From the NCBI GenBank assembly GCA_026874595.1, contig CM049308.1, positions 97,497,124 to 97,561,123 on the forward strand: a stretch of 64,000 nucleotides of DNA, written 5' to 3'. A program made the translations under genes and the position numbers. The notes under the pieces are model-generated. The model ran no database searches, was not told the DNA's origin, and saw nothing but the letters and a program-made list of their open reading frames with translations. This stretch comes from Sipunculus nudus (taxonomy: Eukaryota; Annelida; Sipuncula; Golfingiida; Sipunculidae). Positions 1 through 12,245 of the stretch are shown here, piece after piece (position 1 is the stretch's first letter; the number at the start of each line of letters is the position of its first letter).

Positions 1-199
1 ACCTGTCAACAAAGATATTAACCTGTCATACACAACTACCCTCTGTTAATAAACGCTTAAAACTTCCCTGTGTTCTTATCCTCCTGCTTGTTTACATGAC
101 AGTGCGGTTATCTCTTACTACGCACAGGGAGATTCAGTATAATTATATCTATAGGATATGGATTTACCCTATGGTTTGTTGGATAAGATCATACTGTTT
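1..199. other. Spacer, no gene seen
   Basis: AT-rich sequence before the first array. It has two nearby copies of an acctgtca-type octamer, and a T-run near 190-208. I see no coding, RNA or mobile signature. Short open frames here run straight into the neighbouring array and are not credible genes. Confidence 0.6.
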
Positions 200-890
200 T
201 TTTTTTTTCCTATGCTTGGCTGGCTCTACGAGATCACTGCGTTTATTGTCCCTTTGCTCTCTAAGATTACTGCTTTTTATTTTTTTCCTATGCTTCACTC
301 CATGAGGTCACTGCGGTTAATTTTCCCTATGCTTGACTCCATGAGGTCACTTCGGCTAATTCCCCTTATGCTTGACTCCATGAGGTCACTGCGGTTAAAT
401 TGCCCTGTGCATGACTGCATGAGGTTAATGCGGTTAATTATCCCTATGCTTGACTGCATGAGGTCACTGCGGTTAAAATGCCCTGTGCATGACTCCATGA
501 GGTTAATGCGGTTAATTCTCCCTATGCCTGACTCCATGAGGTCACTACGGTTAATTTTCCCTATGCTTGACTCCATGAGGTCACTACAGTTAATTCCCCT
601 TATGCTTGACTTCATGAGGTCCCTGCGGTTAAATTGCCCTGTGCATGACTCCATGAGGTTAATGCGGTTAATACTCCTTATGCTTGGCTCTACGAGGTCA
701 TTGTATTTGTTGTCACATTCTTTACAGGATCACTTTGCTTTTTGTGTCCTTATGTCCAACTCTACTAGATCGCTATATGCTTTTATTGCCCCTATGCTTG
801 GCTCTGCAAGATAATAGTGCTTTTATTGTCAATATGTTTGGCTTGATGAATCACTACTTTTAATTCCTTTTGCTAAGCTCTAGAGGATAA
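200..890. repeat. 39/40 bp minisatellite array
   Basis: About 15 monomers of 39-40 bp share the core 'atgcttgactccatgagg' followed by 'tcactgcggttaat'. The central part (about 290-690) is most regular and both outer ends are more diverged. Two monomer types alternate, one with 'cctatgcttgac' and one with 'cctgtgcatgac'. The monomer aligns with the 37 bp and 78 bp arrays that follow, so these look like branches of one ancestral repeat. Long open frames on both strands are a by-product of the repeat. Confidence 0.9.
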
Positions 891-2790
891 ATGTGTGTTT
901 ATTTTATCATGCTTCTAGATTAGATAATTGTGCTTTTATGGAATCATGCTTGTAGATTAGATAACTGTGGGTATATTGTATCATTCTTGTAGATTAGATA
1001 ACTGTGTGTTTATTGTATCATGCTTGTAGATTAGATAACTGTGTGTTTATTGTATCATTCTTGTAGATTAGATAACTGTGTGTATATTGTGTCATGCTTG
1101 TACATTAGATAACTGTGTGTTTATTGTGTCTTGCTTGTAGATCAGATAACTGTGGGTACATTGTATCATGCTTGTAGATCAGATAACTGTGTGTTTATTG
1201 TATCATACTTGTAGATCAGATAACTGTTTGTATATGGTATCATACATGTAGATCAGATAACTGTATGTTTATTGTATCATACTTGTATATAAGGTATCTG
1301 TGGGTTTATTGTATCATACTTGTAGATTAGGTTACTGTGGGTTTATTGTATCATACTTGTAGATTAGATAACTGTGGGTTAATTGTATCATACTTGTAGA
1401 TTAGATAACTGTGGGTTTATTGTATCATTCTTGTAGATTAAATTACTGTGGGTTTATTGTATCATTCTTGTAGATTAGATAACTGTGGGTTTATTGTATC
1501 ATGCTTGTAGATTAGATAACTGTGTGTTTATTGTATCATGCTTGTAGATTAGATAACTGTGTGTTTATTGTATCATACTTGTAGATCAGATAACTGTGTG
1601 TTTATTGTATCACACTTGTAGATTAGATAACTGTGTGTTTATTGTGTCATGCCTGTAGATTAGATAACTGAGTGTTTATTGTATCATTCTTGTAGATTAG
1701 ATTACTCTGTGTTTATGGTATCATGCTTGTAGACTAGATAACTGTGTGTATATTGTATCATGCTTGTAGATAAGATAACTGAGTGCTTATTGTATCATGC
1801 TTGTAGATTAGAAAACTGTGTGTTTATTGTATCATGATTGTATATTTGAAAACTGTGTTTATGGTATCATGCTTGTAGATTAAATAACTGTGTTTTTATT
1901 TTATCATACTTGTAGATATGATAACTGTGGGTATATTGTATCATGCTTGTAGACTAGATAACTGTGTGTATATTGTATCATGCTTGTAGATAAGATAACT
2001 GAGTGCTTATTGTATCATGCTTGTAGATATGATAACTGTGGGTATATTGTATCATGCTTGTAGACTAGATAACTGTGTGTATATTGTATCATGCTTGTAG
2101 ATAAGATAACTGAGTGCTTATTGTATCATGCTTGTAGATTAGATAACTGTGGGTATATTGTATCATGCTTGTAGATTAGATAACTGTGTGTTTATTGTAT
2201 CATACTTGTAGATCAGATAACTGTGTGTTTATTGTATCACACTTGTAGATAAGATAACTGTGTGTTTATTGTGTCATGCCTGTAGATTAGATAACTGAGT
2301 GTTTATGGTATCATTCTTGTAGATTAGATTACTCTGTGTTTATGGTATCATGCTTGTAGACTAGATAACTGTGTGTATATTGTATCATGCTTGTAGATAA
2401 GATAACTGAGTGCTTATTGTATCATGCTTGTAGATTAGAAAACTGTGTGTTTAATGTATCATGATTGTATATTTGAAAACTGTGTTTATGGTATCATGCT
2501 TGTAGATTAAATAACTGTGTTTTTATTTTATCATACTTGTAGATATGATAACTGTGGGTATATTGTATCATGCTTGTAGACTAGATAACTGTGTGTATAT
2601 TGTATCATGCTTGTAGATAAGATAACTGAGTGCTTATTGTATCATGCTTGTAGATTAGAAAACTGTGTGTTTATTGTATCATGATTGTATATTTAAAAAC
2701 TGTGTTTATTGTATCTTGCTGGTAGGTTAGATAATTGTGTGGATATTGTATCATGCTGGTTAGATAACCGTGTTTTTTTATTGTTTCGTG
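891..2790. repeat. 37 bp minisatellite array
   Basis: About 50 monomers of about 37 bp share the core 'cttgtagattagataactg' followed by a 'tgtttattgtatcatg'-type segment. Variants at fixed positions (tgtgtgtttat, tgggtttat, gagtgcttat) recur in the same order, showing higher-order structure. The core aligns with the second half of the 78 bp unit downstream ('ggattagataactgtttat'), supporting common origin. No gene is seen. Confidence 0.93.
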
Positions 2791-2793
2791 TCC
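1540..2793. repeat. Tandem pair of about 627 bp blocks inside the 37 bp array
   Basis: The variant monomer with 'atcatgattgtatatttg' occurs at 1831 and again at 2458, an offset of 627 bp (about 17 monomers). The monomers on either side match in the same order: the 'tcatacttgtagatcag' monomer near 1570 recurs near 2197. The pair is therefore about 1540-2166 and 2167-2793. The exact ends are uncertain because the background is repetitive. Confidence 0.75.
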
Positions 2794-3116
2794 CTAGCCG
2801 GGACTCCTGCCATTGCCAACAGACACAAAAACAACCCTACCCGGGACTCCTGTCACGGCCAACAGACACAAAAAAAAGCCTAGCCGGGACTCCTGTCATG
2901 GCCAACAGACACAAAAACAACCCTAGCCGGGACTCCTGTCATGGCCAACAGACACAAAAACAACCCTAGCCGGGACTCCTGTCATGGCCAACAGACACTA
3001 AAACAACCCTAGCCGGGACTCCTGTCATGGCCAACAGACACAAAAACAACCCTAGCCGGGACTCCTGTCATGGCAAACAGACATAAAAACAACTCTAGCC
3101 GGGACTCCTGTCTTAG
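2793..3116. repeat. 43 bp minisatellite array
   Basis: About 7.5 near-identical monomers of 43 bp contain 'cctagccgggactcctgtc', then 'atggccaacagacac' and an A-rich tail. Spacing between successive 'atggccaacag' blocks at 2941 and 2984 is 43 bp. Its composition differs from the AT-rich arrays on both sides. It appears to be a separate family sitting inside the 37-40 bp superfamily. An 86-codon open frame overlaps it and is not considered a gene. Confidence 0.92.
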
Positions 3117-3956
3117 CCTGTCTTGTCTCTTGTTAGAAATCTGTGCATTTATTTTTTCATGCTAGAAGGTTACATAACTGTTAATTTACTGTCCCTTTGC
3201 TGGGCTCTTCAAGATAATTGTGCGTTTATATTCCCCATGATTATGGATTAGATAACTGTTTATTTACTGTCCCTTTGCTTGGCTCTTCAAGATAATTGTG
3301 CGTTTATATTCCCCATGATTATGGATAAGATAACTGTTTATTTACTGTCCCTTTGCTTGGCTCTTCAAGATAATTGTGCGTTTATATTCCCTATGATTAT
3401 GGATAAGATAACTGTTTATTTACTGTCCCTTTGCTTGGCTCTTCAAGATAATTGTTCGTTTATATTCCCTATGATTATGGATTAGATAACTGTTTATTTA
3501 CTGTCCCTTTGCTGGGCTCTTCAAGATAATTGTTCGTTTATATTCCCTATGATTATGGATTAGATAACTGTTATTTACTGTCCCTTTGCTAGGCTCTTCA
3601 AGATAATTGTTCGTTTATATTCCCTATTATTATGGATTAGATAACTGTTTATTTACTGTCACTTTGCTTGGCTCTTCAAGATAATTGTGCGTTTATATTC
3701 CCTATGATTATGGATTAGATAACTGTTTATTTACTGTCCCTTTGCTTGGCTCTTCAAGATAATTGTTCGTTTATATTCCCTATGATTATGGATTAGATAA
3801 CTGTTTATTTACTGTCCCTTTGCTGGGCTCTTCAAGATAATTGTTAGTTTATATTTCCTATGATTATGGATTAGATAACTGTTTATTTACTGTCCCTTTG
3901 CTGGGCTCTTCAATATAATTGTGCGTTTATATTCTCCATGAGTGTGGATTAGATAA

Positions 3957-5824
3957 CTGTTTATTTACTGTCCCTTTGCTTGGCTCTTCAAGATAATTGT
4001 GCGTTTATATTCCCTATGATTATGGATTAGATAACTGTTTATTTACTGTCCCTTTGCTTGGCTCTTCAAGATAATTGTTCGTTTATATTCCCTATGATTA
4101 TGGATTAGATAACTGTTTATTTACTGTCCCTTTGTTGGGCTCTTCAAGATAATTGTTCGTTTATATTCCCTATGATTATGGATTAGATAACTGTTATTTA
4201 CTGTCCCTTTGCTAGGCTCTTCAAGATAATTGTTCGTTTATATTCCCTATGATTATGGATTAGATAACTGTTTATTTACTGTCACTTTGCTTGGCTCTTC
4301 AAGATAATTGTGCGTTTATATTCCCTATGATTATGGATTAGATAACTGTTTATTTACTGTCCCTTTGCTTGGCTCTTCAAGATAATTGTTCGTTTATATT
4401 CCCTATGATTATGGATTAGATAACTGTTTATTTACTGTCCCTTTGCTGGGCTCTTCAAGATAATTGTTAGTTTATATTTCCTATGATTATGGATTAGATA
4501 ACTGTTTATTTACTGTCCCTTTGCTGGGCTCTTCAATATAATTGTGCGTTTATATTCTCCATGAGTGTGGATTAGATAACTGTTTATTTACTGTCCCTTT
4601 GCTTGGCTCTTCAAGATAATTGTGCGTTTATATTCCCCATGATTATGGATAAGATAACTGTTTATTTACTGTCCCTTTGCTTGGCTCTTCAAGATAATTG
4701 TGCGTTTATATTCCCTATAATTATGGATTAGATAACTGTTTATTTACTGTCCCTTTGCTTGGCTCTTCAAGATAATTGTGCGTTTATATTCCCTATGATT
4801 ATGGATTAGATAACTGTATATTTACTGTCCCTTTGCTGGGCTCTTCAAGATAATTTTGCGTTAATTTTCCCCATGATTATGGATAAGATAACTGTTTATT
4901 TACTGTCCCTTTGCTGGGCTCTTCAAGATAATTGTTCGTTTATATTCCCTATGATTATGGAAAAGATATCTGTTTATTTACTGTGCCTTTGCTGGGCTCT
5001 TCAAGATAATTGTGCGTTTATATTCCCCATGATTATGGATAAGTTAAATGTTTATTTACTGTCCCTTTGCTGGGCTCTTCAAGATAATTGTGCGTTTATA
5101 TTCCCCATGATTATGGATTAGATAACTGTTTATTTACTGTCCTCTTGCTGGGCTCTTCAAGATAATTGTTCGTTTATATTCCCTATGATTATTGATTAGA
5201 TAACTGTTTATTTACTGTCCCTTTGCTGGGCTCTTCAAGATAATTGTGCGTTTATATTCCCTATGATTATGGATTAGATAACTGTTTATTTACGGTCCCT
5301 TTGCTTGTCTCTTCAAGATAATTGTGCGTTTATATTCCCCATGATTATGGATAAGTTAAATGTTTATTTACTGTCCCTTTGCTGGGCTCTTCAAGATAAT
5401 TGTGCGTTTATATTCCCCATGATTATGGATAACATAACTGTTTATTTACGGTCCCTTTGCTTGGCTCTTCAGATAATTGTGCGTTTATATTCCCTATGAT
5501 TATGGATTAGATAACTGTTTATTTACTGTCCCTTTGCTGGGCTCTTCAAGATAATTGTGCGTTTATATTCCCTATGATTATGGATTAGATAACTGTTTAT
5601 TTACTGTCCCTTTGCTTGGCTCTTCAAGATAATTGTGCGTTTATATTCCCCATAATTATGGATAACATAACTGTTTATTTACGGTCCCTTTGCTTGGCTC
5701 TTCAGATAATTGTGCGTTTATATTCCCCATGATTATGGATAACATAACTGTTTATTTACGGTCCCTTTGCTTGGCTCTTCAGATAATTGTGCGTTTATAT
5801 TCCCCATGATTATAGATAACATAA
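3957..5824. repeat. Higher-order block, copy 1 of a 1,868 bp tandem duplication
   Basis: This block of about 24 monomers is repeated immediately downstream at a constant offset of 1,868 bp. Diagnostic variants recur at that offset, including a single-T deletion at 4194 and 6062, and identical stretches at 4873 and 6741 and at 5305 and 7173. The internal order of variants is conserved. One difference noticed is ttaatttt versus ttaatatt near 4862 and 6730. Confidence 0.9.
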
Positions 5825-7692
5825 CTGTTTATTTACTGTCCCTTTGCTTGGCTCTTCAAGATAATTGTGCGTTTATATTCCCTATGATTATGGATTAGAT
5901 AACTGTTTATTTACTGTCCCTTTGCTTGGCTCTTCAAGATAATTGTTCGTTTATATTCCCTATGATTATGGATTAGATAACTGTTTATTTACTGTCCCTT
6001 TGTTGGGCTCTTCAAGATAATTGTTCGTTTATATTCCCTATGATTATGGATTAGATAACTGTTATTTACTGTCCCTTTGCTAGGCTCTTCAAGATAATTG
6101 TTCGTTTATATTCCCTATGATTATGGATTAGATAACTGTTTATTTACTGTCACTTTGCTTGGCTCTTCAAGATAATTGTGCGTTTATATTCCCTATGATT
6201 ATGGATTAGATAACTGTTTATTTACTGTCCCTTTGCTTGGCTCTTCAAGATAATTGTTCGTTTATATTCCCTATGATTATGGATTAGATAACTGTTTATT
6301 TACTGTCCCTTTGCTGGGCTCTTCAAGATAATTGTTAGTTTATATTTCCTATGATTATGGATTAGATAACTGTTTATTTACTGTCCCTTTGCTGGGCTCT
6401 TCAATATAATTGTGCGTTTATATTCTCCATGAGTGTGGATTAGATAACTGTTTATTTACTGTCCCTTTGCTTGGCTCTTCAAGATAATTGTGCGTTTATA
6501 TTCCCCATGATTATGGATAAGATAACTGTTTATTTACTGTCCCTTTGCTTGGCTCTTCAAGATAATTGTGCGTTTATATTCCCTATAATTATGGATTAGA
6601 TAACTGTTTATTTACTGTCCCTTTGCTTGGCTCTTCAAGATAATTGTGCGTTTATATTCCCTATGATTATGGATTAGATAACTGTATATTTACTGTCCCT
6701 TTGCTGGGCTCTTCAAGATAATTTTGCGTTAATATTCCCCATGATTATGGATAAGATAACTGTTTATTTACTGTCCCTTTGCTGGGCTCTTCAAGATAAT
6801 TGTTCGTTTATATTCCCTATGATTATGGAAAAGATATCTGTTTATTTACTGTGCCTTTGCTGGGCTCTTCAAGATAATTGTGCGTTTATATTCCCCATGA
6901 TTATGGATAAGTTAAATGTTTATTTACTGTCCCTTTGCTGGGCTCTTCAAGATAATTGTGCGTTTATATTCCCCATGATTATGGATTAGATAACTGTTTA
7001 TTTACTGTCCTCTTGCTGGGCTCTTCAAGATAATTGTTCGTTTATATTCCCTATGATTATTGATTAGATAACTGTTTATTTACTGTCCCTTTGCTGGGCT
7101 CTTCAAGATAATTGTGCGTTTATATTCCCTATGATTATGGATTAGATAACTGTTTATTTACGGTCCCTTTGCTTGTCTCTTCAAGATAATTGTGCGTTTA
7201 TATTCCCCATGATTATGGATAAGTTAAATGTTTATTTACTGTCCCTTTGCTGGGCTCTTCAAGATAATTGTGCGTTTATATTCCCCATGATTATGGATAA
7301 CATAACTGTTTATTTACGGTCCCTTTGCTTGGCTCTTCAGATAATTGTGCGTTTATATTCCCTATGATTATGGATTAGATAACTGTTTATTTACTGTCCC
7401 TTTGCTGGGCTCTTCAAGATAATTGTGCGTTTATATTCCCTATGATTATGGATTAGATAACTGTTTATTTACTGTCCCTTTGCTTGGCTCTTCAAGATAA
7501 TTGTGCGTTTATATTCCCCATAATTATGGATAACATAACTGTTTATTTACGGTCCCTTTGCTTGGCTCTTCAGATAATTGTGCGTTTATATTCCCCATGA
7601 TTATGGATAACATAACTGTTTATTTACGGTCCCTTTGCTTGGCTCTTCAGATAATTGTGCGTTTATATTCCCCATGATTATAGATAACATAA
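5825..7692. repeat. Higher-order block, copy 2 of a 1,868 bp tandem duplication
   Basis: Second copy of the block at 3957-5824, almost identical to it. Its downstream end joins more single 78 bp units carrying the 'tttacggtccc' and 'cttcagataat' variants found near the end of copy 1, as expected from unequal exchange between misaligned monomers. Confidence 0.9.
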
Positions 7693-7859
7693 CTGTTTAT
7701 TTACGGTCCCTTTGCTTGGCTCTTCAGATAATTGTGCGTTTATATTCCCCATGATTATGGATTAGATAACTGTTTATTTTCTGTCCCTTTGCTGGGCTCT
7801 TCAAGATAATTGTGCGTTTATATTCCCCATGATTATGGATTAGATAACTGTGCATTTAC

Positions 7860-8231
7860 TTGGCTCAATGAGATCACCTTGGCCCCAGCGTACCCTTGCG
7901 CGCCATAAGCTCTCCCTACCCTCTCTTGCCTCATTTACATCACTTTGCTTTTTTGGTCAGGAGAAGATCATGTAGCCCATGGCGTTTGTTTGCTATGGGT
8001 CTTTAGAAGGTGACATCTACAAAAAAATGCATGCTTGCCCATGTCAGAAAGTCTAAGCCTAATGTCTAATGATCAAATCCTTGTCATAAATGTACTTTGT
8101 CCTCTTAAACCTGTCCATATTTTATTTGAGTTAATACTCTTATAAGAAATGTCTCATATGAGACTTCTTACTTAGTTTACAATATGTCTTTGCATGTTTA
8201 ACCTGACATCCCTTTGGTAATAAAGTTACAG
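7860..8231. other. Spacer, no clear gene
   Basis: Non-repetitive sequence between the 78 bp array and a possible terminal exon. It ends in a plausible but weak splice-acceptor context (ttacag at 8226-8231). No recognised domain, RNA gene or transposon end was found. Confidence 0.5.
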
Positions 8232-8487
8232 AAACAACAGAAACGATATTGCTGTCAGTACACAGTATGGAATTTATACAGGTGGCCATTATTCACAGCG
8301 TTGGACCGTCGCCTACGTGACATCACCGAGGCAACAGCTCGGAGATGTAAAATATTCACTACCCCACCTTGGCCGAACAAACAGGGGAGTAAGACATCCC
8401 GAATCAGGCAAGAGTGGAGAAACGACTGTTGTCGATACTAAAACTGTTAAAAATGAACCGAGTGAACAAAGTATCACAGAAATATGA
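8232..8487 (+). CDS. Possible 3'-terminal coding exon, unknown protein
   Basis: A frame open from 8224 to the TGA at 8485-8487 is preceded by an AG at 8230-8231 that could be a splice acceptor. The predicted peptide includes TQYGIYTGGHYSQRW and, near its end, a polar tail rich in Thr, Ser, Glu and Lys (for example SGETTVVDTKTVKNE). That resembles a protein ending in a disordered tail more than the low-complexity frames of the arrays. AATAAA follows at 8657-8662. I do not recognise the family. There is no start codon in this frame, so it would need upstream exons that are not visible here. A competing frame of 75 codons (8214-8441) overlaps it. Chance openness is quite possible. Confidence 0.22.
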
Positions 8488-8940
8488 TCAAGTAACCATT
8501 AAAATGTAATAGTTTTTTTAATGAACATATTGCATGAAATACCCTGATCTATATTGAGCACTGCAATCTATGTACATGTGTGTTGCGTTTAATTTGTCTG
8601 AAAGTACAATACATTGGACGATAGCGATAAGATTGAACCTGTGTATACACGTTTCAAATAAAAATCTTTCAGTGTTTGGTATGAGTACCAGCAACGACAA
8701 CAAATCGATGTCTATTACTGTGCCGTTGGCATTTGACTGGATCTGTTGTACCTTGCCTCTGTAGTGTGAACCGCGGCTAAATAAGCTTCTGATATAAACT
8801 TTTTGTACAGCAAATTTTTTACAGGTGCAAACACTTGTCAGAAAATGCACAATATATAATGTATTCATACACGCGAACTTTTGAAGTACAGAGATAAACT
8901 TTTCCGACCAGAGTCGGTTCGTCAGTTTGAAAGCGACAAG
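8488..8940. other. Spacer, possible 3' UTR, otherwise empty
   Basis: Apart from the AATAAA noted separately, I see no gene or repeat. Two overlapping opposite-strand open frames (8518-8868 and 8570-8764) lack recognisable domains and were not called. Confidence 0.45.
8657..8662 (+). promoter_or_regulatory. Candidate polyadenylation signal
   Basis: AATAAA lies 170 bp downstream of the stop of the possible terminal exon. The hexamer is common by chance in AT-rich DNA. It matters only if that exon is real. Confidence 0.2.
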
Positions 8941-10980
8941 CCATGCATCGCCCTATAGAACAAAACACGCATTGCTCTGTAGGACAAGAAACGCATTGCT
9001 CTGTAGAACAAGAGGAGACGTATTGCTCTGTGGGACAAGAGACGTATTGCTCTGTAAGACAAAAGACGCATTGCCCTGTAGGAAAAGATACGCATTGCTC
9101 TGTAAGACAAGAGACGCATTGCTCTGTAAGACAAGAGACGCATTGCTCTGTAGGACAAGATTCGCATTGCTCTGTAGTACAAGAGACACTTTGCTCTGTA
9201 GTATAAGAGACGCATTGCTCTGTCTGTAGTACAAGATACGTATTGCTCTGTCGGACAAGAGACGCATTGCTCTGTAGTACAGGAGACGCATTGCTCTGTA
9301 GGACAAGAACCACATTGCTCTGTAGTACAAGAGACATATTGCTTAGTAGTATAAGAGACGCATTGCTCTGTAGTACAGGAGACGCATTGCTCTGTCGGAG
9401 AAGAGACGTATTGCTCTGTCAAGAGACGTATTGCTTTGTAGGATAAGAGACGTATTGCCTGTAGGACAAGGGATGTATTGCTCTGTAGTTTAAGAGATGC
9501 ATTGCCTGTAATACAAAAGATGTATTACCTTTAGGACAAGAGAAGCATTGACTGTAGTACACTTGACGCATTGCCTGTGGGACAAGAGACGTAATGCTCT
9601 GTAGGACAAGAGACGCATTGCTTTGAGTACAAGATACGTATAGCTCTGTCGGACAAGAGACGCATTGCTCTGTATTCCAGAAGACGCATTGCTCTATCGG
9701 ACAAGAGACGCATTGCTCTGAAAGACAAGAGACACATTGCTCTGTAGTACAAGAGACATATTGCTTTGTAGTATAAGAGACGCATTGCTCTGTAGTACAG
9801 GAGACGCATTGCTCTGTCGGAGAAGAGACGCATTGCTCTATCAAGAGACTTATTGCTCTGTAGAATAAGAGACGTATTGCCTGTAGGACAAGAGACGTAT
9901 TGCTCTGAGTACAAGAGATGCATTGATGTGTAGTTTAAGAAATGCATTGCCTGTAATACAAAGATGTATTACCTTTAGGACAAGAGATGCATTGACTGTA
10001 GTACACTAGACGCATCGCCTGTGGGACAAGAGACGTAATGCTCCGTAGGACAAGAGTCGCATTGCTCTGTAGTACAAAAGACACATTGCCCTTAAGGAAA
10101 AGAGACGTATTTTTCTGTAGGACAAGAGAATCATTGCTCGTAGTACAAGAGATGCATTGCTTTAGTACAAGAGATACATTGCTCTGTGGGACAAGGGACA
10201 CATTGTAGGACAGGAGACGCATTGCTCTGTAGTACAAGATACGTATTGCTCTGCTGATAAGAGACGCATTGCTCTCTAGTACAGGAGACGCATTGCTGTG
10301 TCGGACAAGAGACGCATTGCTCTGTGGGACAAAGGACACATTGCTCTGTAGGACAGGAGACACATTCCTCTGTAGAACAAGAGACACATTGCTCTGTAGT
10401 ACAAGATACGTATTGCTCTGTCGGACAAGCGACGCAATGCTCTGTAGTACAGGAGACGCATTGCTCTGTCGGACAAGAGACTCATTGTTCTGTAGGACAA
10501 GAGACGTATTTTTCTGTAGGACAAGAGAATCATTGCTCGTAGTACAAGAGATGCATTGCTTTAGTACAAGAGACGCATTGCTCTGTAGGACAAGGGACAC
10601 ATTGCTCTGTAGGACAGGAGACGCATTGCTCTGTAGTACAAGAGACGCATTGCTCTGTAGTTCAAGAGTCGTATTGCTCTGTAGGACAAGAGACACATTG
10701 CCTTTAGTACAAGAACCGAATTGCCTGTAGGACAAGAGACGCATTGTTCTGAAAGTCAAGAGATGTATTGCTTTGTATGACAAGAGACACATTAACTGTA
10801 GGACAAGAGACGCATTGCTGTGTAAGACAAGAGACGTATTGATCTGTAGTACAAGAGACGCATTGACTGTAGGACAAGAGACGCATTGCTTGTTGGATAA
10901 GAAACGCGTTGCTCTGTAGGTCAAGAGACCCATTGCTCTGTAGGACAAGAGAAACATTGCTCTTTAGGACATGGGACGCA
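8941..10980. repeat. 24 bp minisatellite array
   Basis: About 85 monomers of 24 bp, with core 'gacgcattgctctgta' plus a variable 'gacaagag'-type tail. Successive cores at 9113 and 9137 give the period. 24 is a multiple of three, so several frames on both strands stay open and produce peptides such as QETHCSVG, RTRDALLC and VLQSNASL, up to 340 codons. These are repeat by-products. Larger repeated blocks exist: 9531-9610 resembles 9972-10050, and 10104-10170 resembles 10503-10569. Confidence 0.95.
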
Positions 10981-11440
10981 TTGTACAGAAGTTCACCGTT
11001 TGCATGCCTGGTGACACACGTTAGTGTGTTACAATGAATAAAACAGTGACATTGAAACAAACAGTCGAGCTGTCGTTTTTAACAGGAGGAAACGTCTATA
11101 GTGTTGTGCTAACCAGTCACATGACCAATGACTGCAACCCTCCTTAAATATTTGGTCACGGACACCATGTTATGTATAAAGATCGGTGAAGAATCCATTT
11201 TGTTAACGTTCATCATGTTATTTATACAGACAGGAAAATCATCAATTCTGGTAACGGACAACATGTTATGTATACAGACAGGTGCATTATCTATTTTAGT
11301 AACGGACATCATCTGAAGACAACATGGTCGAACCAAATGCATACTCATTTAATTCCTCTCTCCCTCAAAGAAACTGTGAGCCATGGTATAAATGCTGAAT
11401 GGTTATTATGTCTGAAAGACCAGAATAAAGAGTCCATGAA
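10981..11440. repeat. Spacer containing three to four diverged copies of a 48 bp repeat
   Basis: From about 11,145 to 11,312 a unit of about 48 bp recurs, with 'gtaacggacaacatgtta' and 'tatacagacaggt' as its best conserved parts. The copies are diverged. The rest of the interval shows no gene. Small open frames over the repeat were not called. Confidence 0.7.
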
Positions 11441-12245
11441 CATTTATTTTACACCCTGCTCACAAGAACTGGTCGTATTTGTTATTTTACATCCTCCTCA
11501 AAATGCGTGGTCGTATTTGTTATTTTACACTCTGCTCACAATACCTGGTCGTCTTTGTAATTTTACACCCTGCTTACAATACCTGGTCGTCTTTGTTATT
11601 TTACACCCTGATCACAATACCTGGTCGTCTTTGTAATTTTACACCCTGCTTACAATACCTGGTCGTCTTTGTTATTTTACACCCTGATCACAATACCTGG
11701 TCGTCTTTGTTATTTTACACCCTGATCACAATACCTGGTCGTCTTTGTAATGTTACACTCTGCTCACAATACCTGGTCGTCCTTGCTTTTTTTCACCCTG
11801 CTTACAATACCTGGTCGTCTTTGTTATTTTACACCCTGATCACAATACCTGGTCGTCTTTGTTATTTTACACCCTGATCACAATACCTGGTCGTCTTTGT
11901 AATGTTACACTCTGCTCACAATACCTGGTCGTCTTTGTTATGTTACACCCTGATCACAATACCTGGTCGTCTTTGTTATGTTACACTCTGCTCACAATAC
12001 CTGGTCGTCTTTGTTATTTTACACCCTGATAACAATACCTGGTCGTCTTTGTTATTTTATATCCTGCTCACATTACCTAGTCGTCTTTGTTATCTTACAC
12101 CCTGATCACAATACCAGGTCGTCTTTGATATTGTACACCCTGCTCACAATACCTGGTCGTATTTGTTATTCTTCACCCTGCTTACAATACCTGGTCGTCT
12201 TTGTTATGTTACACCCTGCTTACAATACCTGGTCGTCTTTTGTAA
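11440..12245. repeat. 38 bp minisatellite array
   Basis: About 21 monomers of 38 bp with the cores 'acaatacctggtcgtctttg' and 'ttattttacaccctg'. Two alternating versions are visible ('ctgatcacaata' and 'ctgcttacaata'), giving partial two-monomer order. Open frames of up to 132 codons across it are by-products. Confidence 0.94.

Larger units (their letters stand above)
3125..7850. repeat. 78 bp satellite, a dimer of two 39 bp halves
   Basis: About 60 copies of a 78 bp unit. One half begins 'cctttgcttggctcttcaag' and the other 'catgattatggattag'. Both halves share an 'agataa-tgt---ttta' core, so the unit is a diverged dimer of the 39 bp monomer seen at 200-890. 78 bp is 26 codons and short runs are stop-free, giving spurious open frames with the repeated peptide ALQDNCAFIFPMIMDK. 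Single-monomer variants (ctgttattta with one T missing; gagtgtgg for gattatgg) mark a larger repeating order. Confidence 0.95.

Noticed and set aside
2709-2969. An 86-codon protein over the 37/43 bp array junction
   Set aside because: It consists of repeat translation and ends at the first stop in the array.
8953-10957. Cys- and Ser-rich repeat proteins in the 24 bp array
   Set aside because: Several frames on both strands are open at once because the monomer lacks stops and its length is a multiple of three. No start context or flanking domain is present.
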